DNA from: Myxococcales bacterium
Lineage (GTDB): Bacteria; Myxococcota_A; Polyangia; Polyangiales; Polyangiaceae
DNA length: 32,209 nucleotides
NCBI GenBank assembly: GCA_016794325.1
Contig: JAEUKG010000259.1
Location: 1-32,209 of the forward strand
Direction of reading: 5' to 3'
Positions 29,928 through 32,209 of this stretch are shown piece after piece (position 1 is the first letter of the stretch; the number at the start of each line of letters is the position of its first letter). The translations under genes were made by a program, and so were the position numbers. The notes below the pieces were generated by a model that ran no database searches, was not told the origin of the DNA, and saw only the letters and a list, made by a program, of their open reading frames with translations.

Positions 29928-30779
29928 TCAGGGGAACTGCGACGCGCTCTGGGCGAACTGGTCGAACGCGAGGCTCGAGGCCATCGCGATCAGCCGATCT
30001 TCCGCGGCCTTGTCGCGCTTGCCCACGTTCTGCGACAGTCCCTTGTCGAAGCTGCCGCGGAGGTCTTTGCCCGGGTACGTGAAGACTGCAACCTTCACCT
30101 TCACCTTGAGCGACATCCCCCCACCCTCCTCTACATAGGTCGGCGGATCGACGGCGACGGCGAGGTAGAAGCCCTTGAGCTTGCGCTTGGACAGGACCGA
30201 GCGCGCGGCGTCGGGTGTCTCTTTGGCGGGGGCGATCTGGATCGTGCCCGCGGCGTCGAACTTCGAGCGCATGGGGTTCACCACGAGGGTCTCGGCCTCA
30301 CCGGCGCTCCGGCCGCTGTTGTTCGTGATCGAATAGGCGACGTAGAACTTCGCGTTGGGGTTGGCCTTGGGCTCGGGAGGCGACGCGGGCTCGGCGGAGG
30401 TGCCGTTGGCCTCGATCGCCTCGATGGCGCGGGTGAGCTGGAGCTTCACCGTCTCGTTGCCCTCTTGGCCGTGGCGCGCGCGCAGACAGCCGAGCGCCGC
30501 CGGCCGCGACAGGCGCTTGAGCGCCACCGCCACCGCTTGCCGCACGACCTCGCTCGGATCGTTGATCGCGTCGCAGAGCGGCTGCACCGCGCGCGGCGCG
30601 TCGTCTTGAGGGACGGCGCCGAGCGCGAGCGCCGCGTTCGTGCGCACCTTGAAGTCGTCGGCCTTCAAGCGGCTCGCGATGAAGTCGACGTCCGGGCGCG
30701 ACTGAGCCTCGGCCACGCCCGCGGGCAAGAGCCCGAGCGCGGCTGCGAGGACGACGAGAGCGAAGCGAGAGCTACGCAT
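29928..30779 (-). CDS. Secreted HEAT-repeat protein, 283 aa
   Basis: The signal peptide (about 1-26, cleavage after AEA) is followed by HEAT/PBS-lyase-type helical repeats (about 30-122; patterns DFKVRTNAALALGAV and SEVVRQAVAVALKRL). A Ser/Pro/Lys linker leads to a C-terminal domain (about 140-283) with FYVAYSITNNSG, KLKGFYLAVAVDP and a long amphipathic end; I do not recognise it. HEAT repeats usually bind proteins. The reading frame begins at a GTG at 30800, but the ATG at 30779 begins the signal peptide; TACGCT lies 11 nt upstream and there is no clear Shine-Dalgarno. It is divergent from the exported protein at 30962 and 128 nt upstream of the HAMP gene. Confidence 0.8.
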   Translation of the reverse strand: MRSSRFALVVLAAALGLLPAGVAEAQSRPDVDFIASRLKADDFKVRTNAALALGAVPQDDAPRAVQPLCDAINDPSEVVRQAVAVALKRLSRPAALGCLRARHGQEGNETVKLQLTRAIEAIEANGTSAEPASPPEPKANPNAKFYVAYSITNNSGRSAGEAETLVVNPMRSKFDAAGTIQIAPAKETPDAARSVLSKRKLKGFYLAVAVDPPTYVEEGGGMSLKVKVKVAVFTYPGKDLRGSFDKGLSQNVGKRDKAAEDRLIAMASSLAFDQFAQSASQFP

Positions 30780-30923
30780 ACTCGACGACCAGCGTAACAC
30801 GGCGGGGGAACATTCGGGCTAGCCAGGTAGACGAAGGTCGGGGGAGGCCTGTTCAGCGTGTCACGCGTTCGCGCGACGCGGCGCCTTCCCTAGCCCCGCC
30901 CGCCGCGACGTGGATCTCTCGCA

Positions 30924-30952
30924 TTGGAATACATCCGACCTAATCGTACGAT
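30924..30952 (+). promoter_or_regulatory. Sigma-70-type promoter with very short leader
   Basis: TTGGAA (30924-30929), 17-nt spacer, TACGAT (30947-30952), then 9 nt to the ATG at 30962. This is the clearest case in the window of a promoter placed so that the mRNA would start at or within about 3 nt of the start codon. A perfect palindrome ATCGTACGAT (30943-30952) covers the -10 and could be an operator. Confidence 0.55.
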
Positions 30953-30961
30953 GTTGGGCTC

Positions 30962-32209
30962 ATGAGACGCACAGGCTCGGCTGCGCGCGGGGCTCGCCCG
31001 CCTGCCTTGCCCGCGGTCGCGGGGCTCCTTCGCCTTTGGGTGGCGCTCGGCCTCGCGATGTCGGTCTTCGCGACCGCGGCCTCGGCCCACGCCGCCGGCC
31101 CCACCAAGATCCAAGTGCGGGGGACGACGAAGCTCGACGTGCACGCGACGCGCGAGAACGGGCAGGCGGTCCTCTACGGCACCCTCTCGGACGACGCCGG
31201 GCAGGCGATCGCCCAGGAGGTGCTGCGGGTGGCGGTCTCGCGCGTGACCGACCCCGCCGACGCTCAGGTCGCCGAGGCGGTTCGCGCCGCGACGCCTTGC
31301 GCGCCCGCGAACGCCCCGGGGCGCCCGCCGGCCGAGGACGCGGCGTTCGTGCGGACCGACGAGGGCGGACGGTTCTGCCTCCGCATGTCCCTGCCCCAGG
31401 ACCGCTACACCGCGTTCGTCTCTTACACCGGGCAGAAGCTGGTGGAGGGCGCCAAGATCGAGCTGCCCTTCGACCTCTCGCGGCGCGCGCTCCTCTTGCG
31501 CTTCGACCCCGAGCCGCGGGTGGTGCTCCTCGCCGGCAAGGACCTCGTCTTCGAGATCGCGGCGGCGGTGCAAGACAACGGCGACGAGCGCGCCGCGCCG
31601 GGGCTCCGCATCACCCTCACGAACGAGAAGGGCAAGCAGCTCGCGACGTCGGTGACGAACGCCTCGGGTCGCGCGAGCTTCCGGGTGACGTCGGCGGAGC
31701 TCGGCGAGCCGGGCAAGGGCGAGCTGCGCGCCGCGTTCGGCGGCGACGCCGACACCTCGTTCGCCCAGGCGCGGGTGGAGATCGAGCGCCGCGCGCAGGT
31801 GGAGCTCCGCGCGAGCGCGCCGCAGGACGCGCACGTGCCCGAAGACGGGATCCCGCTCCTCATCGAGGTCTCCACCCGGCGCGGGCCGACGACGGTGGAG
31901 CTGCTCTCGCAGGGGAGCGTCGAGGTCCGCTACGAGGGCACGCTCGTCGGCGCGGCCCCGGTGGAGGCGGGGCGCGCGCGCCCGGTCGTGACGTTCGCCG
32001 CGCCCGGCGGCGACACCGCGGACCTGCACGTCCGCTACGTGCCCCAGGCGCCCTGGTACGACGCGCGGAACGAGATCGTGGTGCGCGCGCCCATCCGCGG
32101 GCCGAGCCCGCTGCGCAAGCTGCCCCTCGTGCTCCTCGCGCTCGCGGTGGTCGGCTGGCTGGCCCTCGGGCGGCGCAACAAGCGCGCGGCGCCGGTCGAC
32201 CGGCCCGTG
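30962..32209 (+). CDS. Exported/membrane-anchored protein, 5' part of 416 codons (runs off window)
   Basis: The frame is open from the ATG at 30962 to the last base. A basic N terminus and hydrophobic segment (about 22-42, ending ASAHA) form a signal peptide or anchor. The following 340 residues look beta-rich, with Ig-like or carboxypeptidase-regulatory-like patterns: VLYGTLSDDAGQAI (62-75), LRITLTNEKGKQLAT and VTNASGRASFRVT, where a residue pair ASGRASF is typical of such folds. A second membrane segment (about 384-398, LPLVLLALAVVGWLA) is followed by a basic stretch RRNKRA, so the beta domains are outside and a cytoplasmic part probably continues past position 32209. There is no Shine-Dalgarno; see the promoter at 30924-30952. 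Family not recognised. Confidence 0.85.
   Translation, partial: MRRTGSAARGARPPALPAVAGLLRLWVALGLAMSVFATAASAHAAGPTKIQVRGTTKLDVHATRENGQAVLYGTLSDDAGQAIAQEVLRVAVSRVTDPADAQVAEAVRAATPCAPANAPGRPPAEDAAFVRTDEGGRFCLRMSLPQDRYTAFVSYTGQKLVEGAKIELPFDLSRRALLLRFDPEPRVVLLAGKDLVFEIAAAVQDNGDERAAPGLRITLTNEKGKQLATSVTNASGRASFRVTSAELGEPGKGELRAAFGGDADTSFAQARVEIERRAQVELRASAPQDAHVPEDGIPLLIEVSTRRGPTTVELLSQGSVEVRYEGTLVGAAPVEAGRARPVVTFAAPGGDTADLHVRYVPQAPWYDARNEIVVRAPIRGPSPLRKLPLVLLALAVVGWLALGRRNKRAAPVDRPV

Noticed and set aside
27711-30138. Plus-strand frames opposite the FGE-like lipoprotein and HAMP genes
   Set aside because: They are antisense shadows; the minus-strand products have lipobox, FGE-like and HAMP features.
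30890-32029. A 379-codon minus-strand frame at the right edge
   Set aside because: The plus strand gives a signal peptide, beta-type repeats and a membrane helix over the same bases, with a promoter upstream; the minus frame is Arg/Leu/His noise.

Overview
This 32.2 kb window is very GC-rich DNA from a myxobacterium (Myxococcota). The evidence is the number of TPR proteins, the two FHA proteins (one an enhancer-binding protein, one a TonB-like protein with an AgmX/PglI C-terminal domain), the Ser/Gly-rich lipoprotein stems and the Cys-rich lipoproteins. The SSSGG-type stems suggest Polyangiales (Labilitrichaceae-like), but that is an inference. I see no rRNA, tRNA, CRISPR array, insertion sequence or phage gene.

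Layout. (1) Positions 1-867, minus strand: the N-terminal part of an FHA plus sigma-54 AAA+ regulator that runs off the left edge. (2) Positions 1002-24932, minus strand: a 24 kb block that looks like the trans-envelope core of the gliding (Glt) or spore-coat (Nfs) machinery. In transcription order it holds a secreted TPR protein (GltC/NfsC-like), a 1267-aa secreted TPR protein (GltD/AgmU-like), a TPR lipoprotein (GltE/AglT-like), a 94-aa secreted protein (GltF-like by position), an FHA/TM/AgmX-PglI protein (GltG-like), a serine-esterase-like lipoprotein, a second TPR lipoprotein, and a 3849-aa TPR giant (GltI/AgmK-like). (3) Positions 25572-26983, plus strand: a Cys-rich lipoprotein, a YraN-family protein and a small Cys-rich secreted protein. 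(4) Positions 27021-30779, minus strand: a lipoprotein with Cys-rich repeats and a formylglycine-enzyme-like domain, a HAMP membrane protein just upstream of it, and a HEAT-repeat secreted protein. (5) Positions 30962-32209, plus strand: an exported protein with a C-terminal membrane segment, open at the right edge.

How the genes work together. The C, D and E genes are tightly packed (5 and 16 nt gaps) behind one good sigma-70-type promoter. A compact hairpin follows E, and F-G has its own promoter next to a perfect palindrome. In Myxococcus, GltG spans the inner membrane and passes energy from the AglRQS motor to periplasmic and outer-membrane partners; C, D and E would be those partners here. 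No motor gene, outer-membrane barrel or GltJ is visible in the window. Assignment to Glt or Nfs rests on domain architecture and gene order, not on alignment.

A second theme is regulatory. Four genes have a TANNNT hexamer exactly 9 nt before the start codon, and one more has it at 6 nt. This suggests leaderless or near-leaderless mRNAs, while the machinery genes mostly use Shine-Dalgarno sequences. Nearly every real gene is shadowed by a long open frame on the other strand, a product of GC-rich codon usage; these shadows were left out.
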